A DNA stretch of 64,000 nt from Stenotrophomonas beteli (GTDB lineage: Bacteria > Pseudomonadota > Gammaproteobacteria > Xanthomonadales > Xanthomonadaceae). The stretch spans positions 1 through 64,000 of the forward strand of contig NZ_LLXV01000033.1 in NCBI RefSeq assembly GCF_001431665.1, given 5' to 3'. Positions within the stretch are counted from its first letter, which is position 1. Each line of letters opens with the position of its first letter. Both the position numbers and the translations under genes were made by a program. The notes under the pieces were generated by a model. That model ran no database searches. It was given only the letters and a program-made list of their open reading frames with translations, and was not told where the DNA came from. Positions 35,460 to 44,020 of the stretch are shown one piece after another.

Positions 35460-37439
35460 ATGGCTACCACGGGCTTGGGCTTCATCGGCCGCACGACCCT
35501 CATCATCACCGTGCTGCTCGGCCTGGGCGGCTGCGCGACGCTGCGCCAGTTCGGGCCATCGGTGCAGGTCGCCTCGGTCACGCCGGGCCAGTACATCGCA
35601 CTCAAGCGCGGCGACATCCTCACCACTGGCAAGCTCAGTTCGGCAACGATGGAAACGCTGCGCGTGGCCGGGCTCGATGAGGGCGTCTGTGCCAAGCCCG
35701 GCCTGCCCTGCATCGAGGCGATGGAAGGCAGCATCGTGGTGCGCGAGGAAGACAAGCGCTCCAGCCTGGCCGAGCTGTGGCTGCAGTACGCCATGACCCT
35801 GCCCGCGCCGAAACGCGAGTACTCGGCCTCGGGCCGCGCCAAGACCGCCGTCACTGAACTGGATGCCGAGTTCCAGCCGCGCCTGGATGCCTGGATGCAG
35901 GTTGCGCGGCAGGCCTACGCGTACCTGTTTTTCACCGAGCGCACGGCCAACCAGCGCGGCTTCGAAGACCGCCAGACCCAGGTACGCGACTACTACAACC
36001 TGGCCGTGCAGGAAGCCTCGGTGCAGTTGTACAACGCCTATGCCACCGGCCGCGTGCGCAACGATGCCAGCCATTTCCAGCTGGGGCGCTGGACCTTCGT
36101 CCTGGCGCCGGCGGATGACGCCTCGCCGCTGGATACCCGCACCCCGACCGAGCTGGTACCGGCCGCGTCGTTGTCCTTCACCGGCACCCTGCGCAGCGTG
36201 CACCGGCGCGATGGCTTCGGTGCCGAGCTGGTGGCGGTGATGGAAGATCCCGATGCCAGCACCGCGCCGGCCGCCGGGTCTTCGACAGCGCCGGCACAGC
36301 GCAGCTGGAGCGAGATGCCCTCGCCGTCGATGAGCGTGCTGCTGCGCTTCTCGGGGAAGAACCTGTGGGAAGTGCTGCATGATGATTCGCCGGAGCTGGA
36401 AATCCACGATCCCTACCAGGTCTCGGAAGTCACCCTGCATGGCCAGCAGGTGCCGCTGGCGGCCAACTTCACCGCAGGCTACGCATTGTGGCTGGCACGC
36501 TCCAACTTCAGCCACCAGTCGCTGCGCTCGCTGTTCGGTGGCAAGGGTGGCATCGATTCGCCGCATCTGTACATGATGCAGCCGTACGACCCGAACCGCC
36601 GCGTGCTGCTGATGATCCACGGCTTGGCCAGCAGCCCGGAAGCCTGGGTGAATGTTGCCAATGAACTGATGCGCGACGATGAGATCCGCCGCGACTTCCA
36701 GGTCTGGCAGTTCTACTACCCGACCAACATACCCATCGCGATGAGCCACGATGCGATGCGCCACACCCTGGCCGAAGTGTTCAAGCACTTCGACCCCAGC
36801 GGCAAGGCGCAGGCCTCGCATGACATGGTGCTGGTCGGGCACAGCATGGGCGGGGTGATCGCGCGGTTGATGGTGTCCTCTTCCGGCGACCACCTGGTCG
36901 ACACCCTGCTGGCCACCGCGCAGATGACGCCTGCCCAGCGCGAGCTTCTGCGCACCAAGGGCGCGCCGGTGCTGACCTTCGTGCCGGAGCCGGAGGTATC
37001 GCGGGTGGTGTTCATCGCCACGCCGCATCGCGGCACCGACGTGGCCGGTACCCGCCTGGGCCGTTGGATCGGCCGCCTGGTACGGCTGCCGCTGACCGTG
37101 CTGGAGGACGTGGCGACACTGGCCAACGAGGGCCAGATCGATCGCAGTGATGGCAAGCACGGCTACCAGATGAACAGCATCCAGAACCTGGACAAGGACG
37201 ACCCGTTCGTGCGCGCGGTCGCCGATCTGCCGATGTCACCAAAGGTGCGCTACCACTCGATCATCGCCCGCGCCAGCGCGGAGGGCCCGCTGGAGAAGAC
37301 CGATGATGGACTGGTGCCGTACTGGAGCTCGCACCTGCCGCGTGCGGATTCGGAAAAGGTGATCGTGTCCGGCCACAGCGTGCAGGAAGCCACGCCAGCC
37401 ATCGTCGAGCTGCGCCGCATCCTGCATGAGGACATGTAG
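35460..37439 (+). CDS. Large lipase-like alpha/beta-hydrolase lipoprotein
   Basis: 659 residues anchored as a lipoprotein (lipobox LGGC, Cys25). The first 360 residues are an unassigned domain; the C-terminal half is an alpha/beta hydrolase. It has the oxyanion motif MIHGLASSPEAW, nucleophile box GHSMGG (Ser462), TPHRGTDVAG and a candidate catalytic His in SGHSVQEATPAIVELRR. PGAP1/EST-lipase-like folds share this pattern. Function in Stenotrophomonas is unknown; envelope esterase or phospholipase is a reasonable inference. Confidence 0.8.
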   Translation: MATTGLGFIGRTTLIITVLLGLGGCATLRQFGPSVQVASVTPGQYIALKRGDILTTGKLSSATMETLRVAGLDEGVCAKPGLPCIEAMEGSIVVREEDKRSSLAELWLQYAMTLPAPKREYSASGRAKTAVTELDAEFQPRLDAWMQVARQAYAYLFFTERTANQRGFEDRQTQVRDYYNLAVQEASVQLYNAYATGRVRNDASHFQLGRWTFVLAPADDASPLDTRTPTELVPAASLSFTGTLRSVHRRDGFGAELVAVMEDPDASTAPAAGSSTAPAQRSWSEMPSPSMSVLLRFSGKNLWEVLHDDSPELEIHDPYQVSEVTLHGQQVPLAANFTAGYALWLARSNFSHQSLRSLFGGKGGIDSPHLYMMQPYDPNRRVLLMIHGLASSPEAWVNVANELMRDDEIRRDFQVWQFYYPTNIPIAMSHDAMRHTLAEVFKHFDPSGKAQASHDMVLVGHSMGGVIARLMVSSSGDHLVDTLLATAQMTPAQRELLRTKGAPVLTFVPEPEVSRVVFIATPHRGTDVAGTRLGRWIGRLVRLPLTVLEDVATLANEGQIDRSDGKHGYQMNSIQNLDKDDPFVRAVADLPMSPKVRYHSIIARASAEGPLEKTDDGLVPYWSSHLPRADSEKVIVSGHSVQEATPAIVELRRILHEDM

Positions 37440-37483
37440 GCGCACGGGCGGGGCAGCAACCAGCCGGCCCCTGCCCCCTGCGC

Positions 37484-38707
37484 TCAGGCGGCCGGTGCGC
37501 GGCGCGAGAACGTGCCGTGCAACGCGGCCGGAATCGCGAAGCCCTCCATGCGCACCTCCGGCCGGTAGCCGCTGCCTGGCGTGAAGCGGTACTCGCGCGC
37601 CAGCAACGCGCACAGCAGCACCAGCTGCGCATTGCCCACCGCCGAACCGACACACGAACGCGTGGGAAAACCGTAGGGCACGTAGATGCCGGCGGTACGC
37701 TTGCGCCGTTCGGGCAGCCAGCGGTCCGGGTCGAACCGCAGCGGGTCGTCCCAGTACTTGGCCGAACGATGCTGGATGAACGAGCTCAGTTCGAACACGG
37801 TGCCTTCGGCGATCACCTGCCCTTCCACTTCAAGATCACAGGCGGCAACCCGGCGGTTGTTGAACGGCGTGGAGTACAGCCGCATCACCTCTTTCAGGAA
37901 CCGCATGGTGCAGGGAATACGCGCCATCGGCAGTGCGTGGATCTCGGCATCGGACAGCGCCGCAAACTCGTCTTCGATGCGCTGCCGCCATTGCGGGTGC
38001 ATCTGCAATGCCAGCAGCAGGCAGGCCGCCATCATGCCTGGCACGCCGGAAATGGCGATCAACTGCACGGTGACCAGGTAGGTGACTTTGTCCAGGCCGA
38101 TGCGTTCATGCAGCGACAGCAGCGACTGTGCGTAATCCAGATGGGAATGGCCCGCGCGCACGCGCCGTTTCAGCTCGGCGTGGATCACGCGCGACTCGGC
38201 GCGGTTGATGAGGAAATTGCGCAGCAGGTCGCGGCGATGGATGACCTGCTCGACCTGGATGCGGTAGCGAAGATGCAGTGCGCGCTCGATGGCGGCCACG
38301 CCCCGCGCATCCAATCCGTCGATGACCATTGGAACCAACGGATGGGCCATCACCTTCCAGATGGCCGGCGTCGCGTCCTGTTCGACATCACAGAGTGCGT
38401 CCAGTGCCAGCCGCATGCGCGACTGCAGCACCTGCAAGGTGCCCGCCCCGGTGAGTTCAGCACTGCGCGTAGCGATCAGGCTGCGCACCTCGGTCCAACG
38501 CACGCGCTCATGCCGCCGGAACAGGTCCGCCAGCGATTCGATCACGAACAGATGCTCGGAATTTTCCTTGTCGATCTTTCCGGCCAGCTCAGGGCAGAAT
38601 ACCCCGACCCCGCCCGTGTCCAGCTTCAGCACCGGTCCCTCGCGCTCCACGCGTGCGGCCAAGCGCTCGGCAGCGACGGTGCTGCCTTCATTCGACGTCC
38701 CTTGCAT
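37484..38707 (-). CDS. Cytochrome P450, probable RiPP-modifying enzyme
   Basis: 407-residue heme monooxygenase. It shows ExxR in FLKEVMRLY (Glu273/Arg276), the FDPDRWLPERR segment and the heme-ligand loop VPYGFPTRSCVGSAVG with Cys352. The I-helix reads AISGVPGMMAACLLL (about 218-232) and lacks the usual acid-Thr pair for oxygen activation, as in some P450s that couple aromatic rings. GGAGG eight bases before ATG 38707 sets the start. A 32-codon Trp-rich peptide gene lies 83 bases upstream, which suggests that peptide is the substrate. No ferredoxin or reductase gene is adjacent. P450 identity is firm; the substrate is inferred. Confidence 0.85.
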   Translation of the reverse strand: MQGTSNEGSTVAAERLAARVEREGPVLKLDTGGVGVFCPELAGKIDKENSEHLFVIESLADLFRRHERVRWTEVRSLIATRSAELTGAGTLQVLQSRMRLALDALCDVEQDATPAIWKVMAHPLVPMVIDGLDARGVAAIERALHLRYRIQVEQVIHRRDLLRNFLINRAESRVIHAELKRRVRAGHSHLDYAQSLLSLHERIGLDKVTYLVTVQLIAISGVPGMMAACLLLALQMHPQWRQRIEDEFAALSDAEIHALPMARIPCTMRFLKEVMRLYSTPFNNRRVAACDLEVEGQVIAEGTVFELSSFIQHRSAKYWDDPLRFDPDRWLPERRKRTAGIYVPYGFPTRSCVGSAVGNAQLVLLCALLAREYRFTPGSGYRPEVRMEGFAIPAALHGTFSRRAPAA

Positions 38708-38726
38708 GAAGTACGCCTCCGGCAAG

Positions 38727-38750
38727 AAGGGACTCGAAGACGAGTCCCTT
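38727..38750 (-). terminator. Hairpin between peptide gene and P450
   Basis: Perfect 10-bp stem AAGGGACTCG/CGAGTCCCTT with loop TCTT (minus strand). It ends 19 bases before the P450 start, with a second hairpin CCGGG-TTTCGG-CCCGG at 38771-38786. Such structures usually make precursor transcript exceed enzyme transcript. Confidence 0.55.
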
Positions 38751-38790
38751 CGTCCTGCTGCAGATCAGATCCGGGCCGAAACCCGGGGAA

Positions 38791-38889
38791 TCAGAACTCT
38801 ACCCAGATCTGCCAGACCGTCCACACACTGCTCTTTTCGGTCGGATGGATGTTGAGGCTGACGCGCAATGCTCGGGCGAATCTTTTCAT
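38791..38889 (-). CDS. Trp-rich precursor peptide candidate (RiPP)
   Basis: A 32-codon frame, too short for ordinary gene calling. AAAGGAG lies five bases before the ATG at 38889, a near-perfect ribosome site. The N-terminal leader is basic (MKRFARALRVSLNIHPTEK) and the tail SVWTVWQIWVEF has three Trp spaced WxxWxxW. It is directly upstream of the P450 on the same strand. This is the layout of P450-modified RiPPs (biarylitide, cittilin, tryptorubin/atropopeptide and cihunamide groups), in which a P450 cross-links aromatic residues of a short core. The product is inferred; translation and modification are untested. Confidence 0.65.
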   Translation of the reverse strand: MKRFARALRVSLNIHPTEKSSVWTVWQIWVEF

Positions 38890-39091
38890 GATCACTCCTT
38901 TGATTGTGCTTGCGGTGTGGTTATGCCGGGATTATCCGGCCCGGGTTAGATAACACGACATAATCGCGCTGTCCAATCCGCACCGGTGGCGCGGTGCAGC
39001 ATGCTGCAGCGTGAATACCGCAGGCAAACCCTCATCCTGCTTGTGCAGGCGCACCTTTATGCTGGCCGCACATTGCCACACGGAGACAGCC
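38890..39091. promoter_or_regulatory. Divergent promoter region of the peptide-P450 unit and hchA
   Basis: A 202-base gap that is relatively A/T-rich around 38920-38975. On the minus strand TTGGAC followed 17 bases later by TTATCT is a possible weak promoter for the peptide gene. A palindrome CCGGGATTATCCGG lies near 38925-38938. No confident operator. Confidence 0.3.
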
Positions 39092-39964
39092 ATGAATGCG
39101 CAGGATTCCAGCCGCCAGCCCCGTCCCGATCCGGCCGAGCGCGATGCCTTTTTCCCCTCGCCTTATTCGCTTTCACAGTTCACCTCGGCACTGAGCAATC
39201 TGTCCGGCGCCGATTATCCCGACGCGCGCCGCGATGGACGCTGGAAAGTGCTGATGATCGGTGCTGATGAGCGCTACCTGCCCACGGCCAATGGTCATCT
39301 GTTCTCCACCGGCAATCATCCGGTGGAAACACTGCTGCCCATGTATCACCTGGACAAGGCCGGGCTGGATATCGATGTGGCGACGCTGTCCGGCAACCCC
39401 GTCAAGTTCGAGTGGTGGGCGTTTCCGCACGAGGACAGGGAGATCGGCGGGCTGTATGAACGCTACCAGGCGCGGTTCCGCCAGCCGCTGTGCCTGGATG
39501 ACGTGGTGGCGGCCCTCGGCGCGGACTCGGACTATGCCGCGGTGTTCATTCCCGGCGGCCATGGCGCGCTGCTCGGCCTGCCCGACAGCCGCGCAGTGAA
39601 AGCCACCCTGCACTGGGCGATGGCCCAGCAGCGGCACATCATCACTCTGTGCCATGGCCCCGCCGCGCTGCTGGCGGCAGGCGTCGACGAAGCCGATGGT
39701 GGCTCACTGTTCCGTGGCTACCGTATCTGCGCCTTCCCCGACGCCATGGACAGGCAGACACCGGAGATCGGCTACATGCCGGGACAGCTGCGCTGGTTCT
39801 TCGGCGAGCGCCTCGCGCAGCAGGGGGTGCAGGTCGTCAACGCTGGTATCGATGGCAGCGTGCTGCAGGACCGCCTGCTGCTGACCGGCGACAGTCCGCT
39901 GGCCGGCAATGCGCTGGGCAAACTGGCCGCACGCACGCTGCTGGACACATTGGCCGGGCGCTGA
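39092..39964 (+). CDS. hchA: DJ-1/PfpI family glyoxalase III / deglycase (Hsp31)
   Basis: 290 residues matching HchA: a long N-terminal extension with FFPSPYSLSQFTS, VLMIGADERYLPTANGHLFS, the Glu-bearing FIPGGHGALLGLPDS and the nucleophile elbow ITLCHGPAALLAAG with the catalytic Cys. HchA converts methylglyoxal to lactate and has chaperone activity under stress. ATG 39092 has CGGAGA upstream. It lies between the intact P450 and a broken P450 copy; a functional tie to them is not evident. Confidence 0.92.
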   Translation: MNAQDSSRQPRPDPAERDAFFPSPYSLSQFTSALSNLSGADYPDARRDGRWKVLMIGADERYLPTANGHLFSTGNHPVETLLPMYHLDKAGLDIDVATLSGNPVKFEWWAFPHEDREIGGLYERYQARFRQPLCLDDVVAALGADSDYAAVFIPGGHGALLGLPDSRAVKATLHWAMAQQRHIITLCHGPAALLAAGVDEADGGSLFRGYRICAFPDAMDRQTPEIGYMPGQLRWFFGERLAQQGVQVVNAGIDGSVLQDRLLLTGDSPLAGNALGKLAARTLLDTLAGR

Positions 39965-40001
39965 ACACGGCCGCTGACGCGCTGCATGCGGCGCGCGCGG
40001 C

Positions 40002-40283
40002 TCAGCCGCGCGGGATCAGCCGGCCGACGAAGTCGGCCGGATACGCAAAATGGGCCTGCACCTGCAACTCGAAGTCACGCGTGACCAGCGCGCAGAACAG
40101 CAGCAGCTGGGCGTGCCCGACCGCGCTGCCGACGCAGGCGCGGGAGGACTATCCGAACGGGACACAGGCGCCCTTGCTGGACTGCCGACGCTCGGGCAAC
40201 CCGCGGTCCGGGTCGAAGCTGCCCGGCGCCTCCCAGAAGTCGGGGGAGTGATGCTGGAAGAACGCACGAATCAGTCGTGTCAT
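40002..40283 (-). pseudogene. C-terminal remnant of a second cytochrome P450
   Basis: The frame reads FFQHHSPDFWEAPGSFDPDR, GLPERR, then VPFG-stop-SSRACVGSAVGHAQLLL, clearly the heme-loop end of a paralogue of the 37484-38707 P450 (FIQHRSAKYWDDPLRFDPDR, CVGSAVGNAQL). TAG sits in the heme loop and the first two thirds are gone. The remnant opens with AAGGAG and ATG coding MTRLIRA, similar to the MKRFARA start of the peptide gene. This suggests a deletion that joined a peptide leader to the P450 tail. Confidence 0.8.
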
Positions 40284-40515
40284 GGCACGTCTCCTTGTGG
40301 TTCCATCATGGATTGACGGTTGCGACTGCCCGGGCAAAGGCCCGCGCACCGCCGTTCCAGCACGCAGCCGCGCGCGCCCGGGTCAAGGCGCGATGAAGAC
40401 CGGCCTGAATGCGCCGGAGGCAAGCCGCCGATACCGCCAGTGCAGGCACATCCGCCCCCGCCCGATTCGTGCGATGCTGCATGAAACCGTTTTCATGGAA
40501 TGGAGGGATTCCACG

Positions 40516-41370
40516 ATGTTGTCGCGTTTCCGTTGCCCGGCACTGGTCGCGTTGCTGGCCTTTGCTCTACCTGCCATCAGCTGGGCCGCAGCCCCGGCGC
40601 CGCTGAAGGTGATGTCGTTCAATGTCCGCACGCCAGCCGATACCGAGCCGGGCAAGCGCTGGCCGGACCGCCGCGACGCGATGGTCAAGGTCATTCTCGA
40701 TGCCCATCCTGCGGTGATCGGCACCCAGGAACTGGTGCAGGAACAGGCCGAGTACCTTGCCCGGCATCTGCCGGGCTATCGCTGGTTCGGCGAAGGTCGC
40801 CGCGGTGGCAAGGGCGATGAACACATGGGCGTGTTCTACGACAGCACGCGCCTGAGCGTGGAATCGTCAGGCAACTTCTGGCTGTCGGATACTCCCGAGG
40901 TTGCCGGCAGCATCACCTGGGGCAACCTGTACCCGCGCATGGTCACCTGGGCGGTGTTCCGCCGCCTTGACGACGGTCGCCGCTTCTACTTCATGAATAC
41001 CCACCTGCCCTATCGCGCCGAGGACGAGCCACGCCGCGTGAAGGGGGCCGAGCTGATCGCAGCGCGCCTGGCGACGCTGCCGCCGGATCTGCCGGTGGTA
41101 CTGACCGGCGACTTCAACAGCGAACCGGGAGGCGAGACCTACAAGGCGTTCACCCGCGTGCTGCAGGACACCCGGACCCAGGTGGCAACGCCCCAGGGTC
41201 CGCGCCTGACGTTCCATGATTTCACCGGCACGCCCACCGTGCAGCTTGACTGGGTACTGGCGCGTGGCTTCCACGCACGCAGCTTCCTCACCGATGACCG
41301 CCGCATCAAGGGCGTGCTGCCTTCGGACCACTTCCCGCTGGTGGTGGAACTGGACTGGCCGAACCATTGA
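40516..41370 (+). CDS. Secreted endonuclease/exonuclease/phosphatase family protein
   Basis: 284 residues with a signal peptide (CPALVALLAFALPAISWA) and a full EEP fold: VMSFNVRTP, VIGTQELVQEQAEYL (metal-binding Glu), FYFMNTHLPYRAE, VVLTGDFNSEPGG and a final PSDHFPLVVELDW. This subgroup includes secreted phosphodiesterases/sphingomyelinase-like and inositol-phosphatase-like enzymes; the substrate cannot be read from sequence. ATG 40516 has GGAGG nine bases upstream. Confidence 0.88.
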   Translation: MLSRFRCPALVALLAFALPAISWAAAPAPLKVMSFNVRTPADTEPGKRWPDRRDAMVKVILDAHPAVIGTQELVQEQAEYLARHLPGYRWFGEGRRGGKGDEHMGVFYDSTRLSVESSGNFWLSDTPEVAGSITWGNLYPRMVTWAVFRRLDDGRRFYFMNTHLPYRAEDEPRRVKGAELIAARLATLPPDLPVVLTGDFNSEPGGETYKAFTRVLQDTRTQVATPQGPRLTFHDFTGTPTVQLDWVLARGFHARSFLTDDRRIKGVLPSDHFPLVVELDWPNH

Positions 41371-41387
41371 ACCTGCTGTCACGGCGG

Positions 41388-41651
41388 CTACAGCGGTGGC
41401 CGCCGCGACAACAGCCGGTACAGTGCCTGGTGCTGATCGCGGGCCTGGCAGATCCGGGCGCCGATGGCCAGGAACACGGCGATCCCGATCAGGCCCAGGC
41501 CCAGCATCGAGTCGACCAGCCGCAGGAAGCCGACCGCCGCAGCCAGCGTCGCCAGCACCATCAACGCCACGACCGCCACCGACAGCCCGGCGCCGGGCAG
41601 CCCGGGATCGCCGAACAACATGCGCTGGGTGTCTCGCTTTTCGTCTGCCAT
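41388..41651 (-). CDS. Small two-helix membrane protein
   Basis: 87 residues with two hydrophobic helices (LSVAVVALMVLATLAAAVGFL, LGLGLIGIAVFLAIGARI) and a basic tail. ATG 41651 follows GGAGG at a good distance. It is downstream of smeX on the same strand after a 150-base gap. Family not recognised. Confidence 0.6.
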   Translation of the reverse strand: MADEKRDTQRMLFGDPGLPGAGLSVAVVALMVLATLAAAVGFLRLVDSMLGLGLIGIAVFLAIGARICQARDQHQALYRLLSRRPPL

Positions 41652-41801
41652 TGCCTTTCCTCCCAAGGGCCGTCCCACTAGTTACACGGGGTGGCGGCGT
41701 TTCGGCAGAGTCAGAAGCGACACGACTGTGAACTGCACCACGGCCCGGGACATCGGGCCGGGCTCGAAGGGGCGACGGCCTCGGCCACCGCCCCTCCCGG
41801 C

Positions 41802-43223
41802 TTACTGCACCTGCGCCACACGGGGCGGCTGCGGCGACTGCCCCCAGCCGCCCAGCGCCTTGTACACGCCGACCACACTGACGTTGACTTCGGCTTCGGC
41901 CGCAGCCAACGCGTCATCAGCGGCCAGCTGCGTGCGTTGCGCGTCCAGCAGGGTCAGGAAGTCTTCCGAGCCCTCGCGATAGCGGATCTGCGCCAGTGAC
42001 TCGGCCCGCCGCGCCGCCTGCGCCTGTTCAACCACGATCGCCAACCGGGCCTGCTGCTTGGAGTAACGGGTCAGTGCATTCTCGGTGTCCTCCAGCGCCA
42101 GCAGCACGGCCTGCTCGTACTGTGCGGCCACGCCTTCGGCTTCGGCCTTGCTGGCCCGCAGCCGCGCGCGCACGGTGCCGAAATCGAAGGCCGCCCAGCT
42201 CAGCGAGGGCGTCAGCGACCACGCCTTGTTGTTGCCGTTGACCAGGCCGCTGGCATCGCCGCCGAGGAAGCCGACAAAGCCGGACAGCGACAGCCGCGGG
42301 AACAGATCGGCGGTAGCCACACCCACGCGTGCCGTGGCAGCCGCCAGGCGACGCTCGGCCACACGCACGTCGGCGCGCTGGCGCAGCAGTTCGCGGGTAT
42401 CACCCAGCGGCAGTGCCTTGGCGAAAGCGGGCACCTCATGCGGTGCCAGCATGTCGGCCAGGACTTCCGGGCGTTGGCCCAGCAGCACCGCCAGGCGGTT
42501 GCGTGACTGCGTCTCGGCCACTTCCAGCAGCGGGATGTCGGCCTCGATCGCCTTCAAGCGGGCACGGCTGCTCTGCACATCCAGCTCGCTGCCAGCGCCC
42601 AGCTCCCAGCGCGCCTCGGTCAGCTTCTGCGTATCGCGCAGGTTGACCAGCGTGTGCTGGGCCACCGCGATGCGCTTCTGCGTACCGCGCAGCTCGAAGT
42701 AGTTGCGTGCCACTTCGGCGGCGACCAGCACCTGTGCATCGGCCAGGTTGGCCTGTTCGGCGTCGAGGTCGGCGCGCGCGGCTTCGGCGGCACGGCGCTT
42801 GCGGCCGAACAGATCCAGCTCCCAGCCGGCGTCGAAGCCGAGCTGGTAGCTTTCACTGAACACCCGCTGCCCACCCAGCTGCGGATCGGGTTGCTTGCGG
42901 CGATCGTAGCTGCCGCCGGCGGTGATGTGCGGGGCTTGGTCGAAACGGCTTTCGACAAACACCGCACGGGCCTGGCTGACGCGGGCCACGGCCACGCGCA
43001 GGTCGAGGTTGTCCGACAGTGCACCGTGTACCAGTTCTTCGAGCACCGGATCATCGAACTGTGCCCACCAGCTGGCTACCGGCGAGGCGGTGCTGAACAC
43101 CGGCTGCTGGGCCCCCTGCAGGACCACCGGCTCCTGCACGGGTGCCTTGTAATTGGGGCCGACGCTGACACAGCCCGCCAGCACCAGGCTGGAGACGGCC
43201 ACCGCCAACGTGCGGATCACCAT
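41802..43223 (-). CDS. smeX: Outer-membrane efflux lipoprotein SmeX
   Basis: TolC/OprM-type channel, 473 residues, lipobox LAGC (Cys18), two OEP repeats of coiled alpha-helices (about 60-250 and 270-460). Last gene of the smeU1-V-W-U2-X operon; its start overlaps the end of smeU2 by seven bases. It completes the tripartite pump with SmeV and SmeW. Confidence 0.92.
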   Translation of the reverse strand: MVIRTLAVAVSSLVLAGCVSVGPNYKAPVQEPVVLQGAQQPVFSTASPVASWWAQFDDPVLEELVHGALSDNLDLRVAVARVSQARAVFVESRFDQAPHITAGGSYDRRKQPDPQLGGQRVFSESYQLGFDAGWELDLFGRKRRAAEAARADLDAEQANLADAQVLVAAEVARNYFELRGTQKRIAVAQHTLVNLRDTQKLTEARWELGAGSELDVQSSRARLKAIEADIPLLEVAETQSRNRLAVLLGQRPEVLADMLAPHEVPAFAKALPLGDTRELLRQRADVRVAERRLAAATARVGVATADLFPRLSLSGFVGFLGGDASGLVNGNNKAWSLTPSLSWAAFDFGTVRARLRASKAEAEGVAAQYEQAVLLALEDTENALTRYSKQQARLAIVVEQAQAARRAESLAQIRYREGSEDFLTLLDAQRTQLAADDALAAAEAEVNVSVVGVYKALGGWGQSPQPPRVAQVQ

Positions 43224-43954
43224 GGCAGCACCTCGCCCAGGTAGGTGAAGCTGCCGCTGGCACCGGCTTCACCGATCAACGCCATTTCCACGCTGGAACG
43301 TGCGCCTTCGCTGATTTCGATTTCGCCGTTGCCACCGTTCATGTCGGTCTTCACGTAACCCGGGTGCACGGTGTTGACCTTGATCGGCGTGTTGCGCAGT
43401 TCGTAGGCCAGGCTCAGGGTCCAGCTGTTCACTGCGGCCTTGGACGCGTTGTACGCCGGGATCTTGAAATCGTAGATGCCCGACGCCGGGTCGGCATGCA
43501 GGGTCTGCGAGCCGAGCATGCTCGAGACGTTGACGATGCGCCCGGACTTGGCCTGCTTGATCAGCGGCAGGAAGGCCTGGGTGACCGCCACCAGTGCGTA
43601 CACGTTGGTGTCGAAGGTGCGCTTCCAGGTTTCCAGCGACTGCTCCGACGGCGCCTGGGCCGGGTTCTCGATCATGATGCCGGCGTTGTTGACCAGGATG
43701 TCGAGGCGGCCATGGCGCTGGCGCACCTGCTCGACCGCCTCGGTGATGCTGGCTGCGTCGGTCACGTCCAGTTGCAGGGCTTCGACCGGCAGGCCCTCAG
43801 CCTGCAGCTTCAGTGCCAGCTCCACCGCCGTATCGCGCTTGCGACCGGCCAGCAGCGTGTGCACGCCCGCCTGGGCCAGCTGGCGCACGGTTTCCAGGCC
43901 GATGCCACGGGTGGCGCCGGTGACCAGCGCGATCTTGTTCTGATGGGTATTCAT
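43217..43954 (-). CDS. smeU2: Short-chain dehydrogenase/reductase SmeU2
   Basis: 245-residue SDR. It shows the cofactor motif VTGATRGIGLE, NNAG, the catalytic Ser in VNVSSMLG and YNASK, and a PGYVKTD segment. It is embedded between the RND pump and its outer-membrane channel, which is unique to the smeVWX locus. Probably NADPH-dependent (Arg after the Gly motif). Substrate unknown; may detoxify reactive inducers of the pump. Confidence 0.9.
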   Translation of the reverse strand: MNTHQNKIALVTGATRGIGLETVRQLAQAGVHTLLAGRKRDTAVELALKLQAEGLPVEALQLDVTDAASITEAVEQVRQRHGRLDILVNNAGIMIENPAQAPSEQSLETWKRTFDTNVYALVAVTQAFLPLIKQAKSGRIVNVSSMLGSQTLHADPASGIYDFKIPAYNASKAAVNSWTLSLAYELRNTPIKVNTVHPGYVKTDMNGGNGEIEISEGARSSVEMALIGEAGASGSFTYLGEVLPW

Positions 43955-44020
43955 GGATGCATGCCTTGTGAGGGGGGGAAGCCGCCGCCGGCCATTGACC
44001 GGCGGCGACGGGGTTCCATG

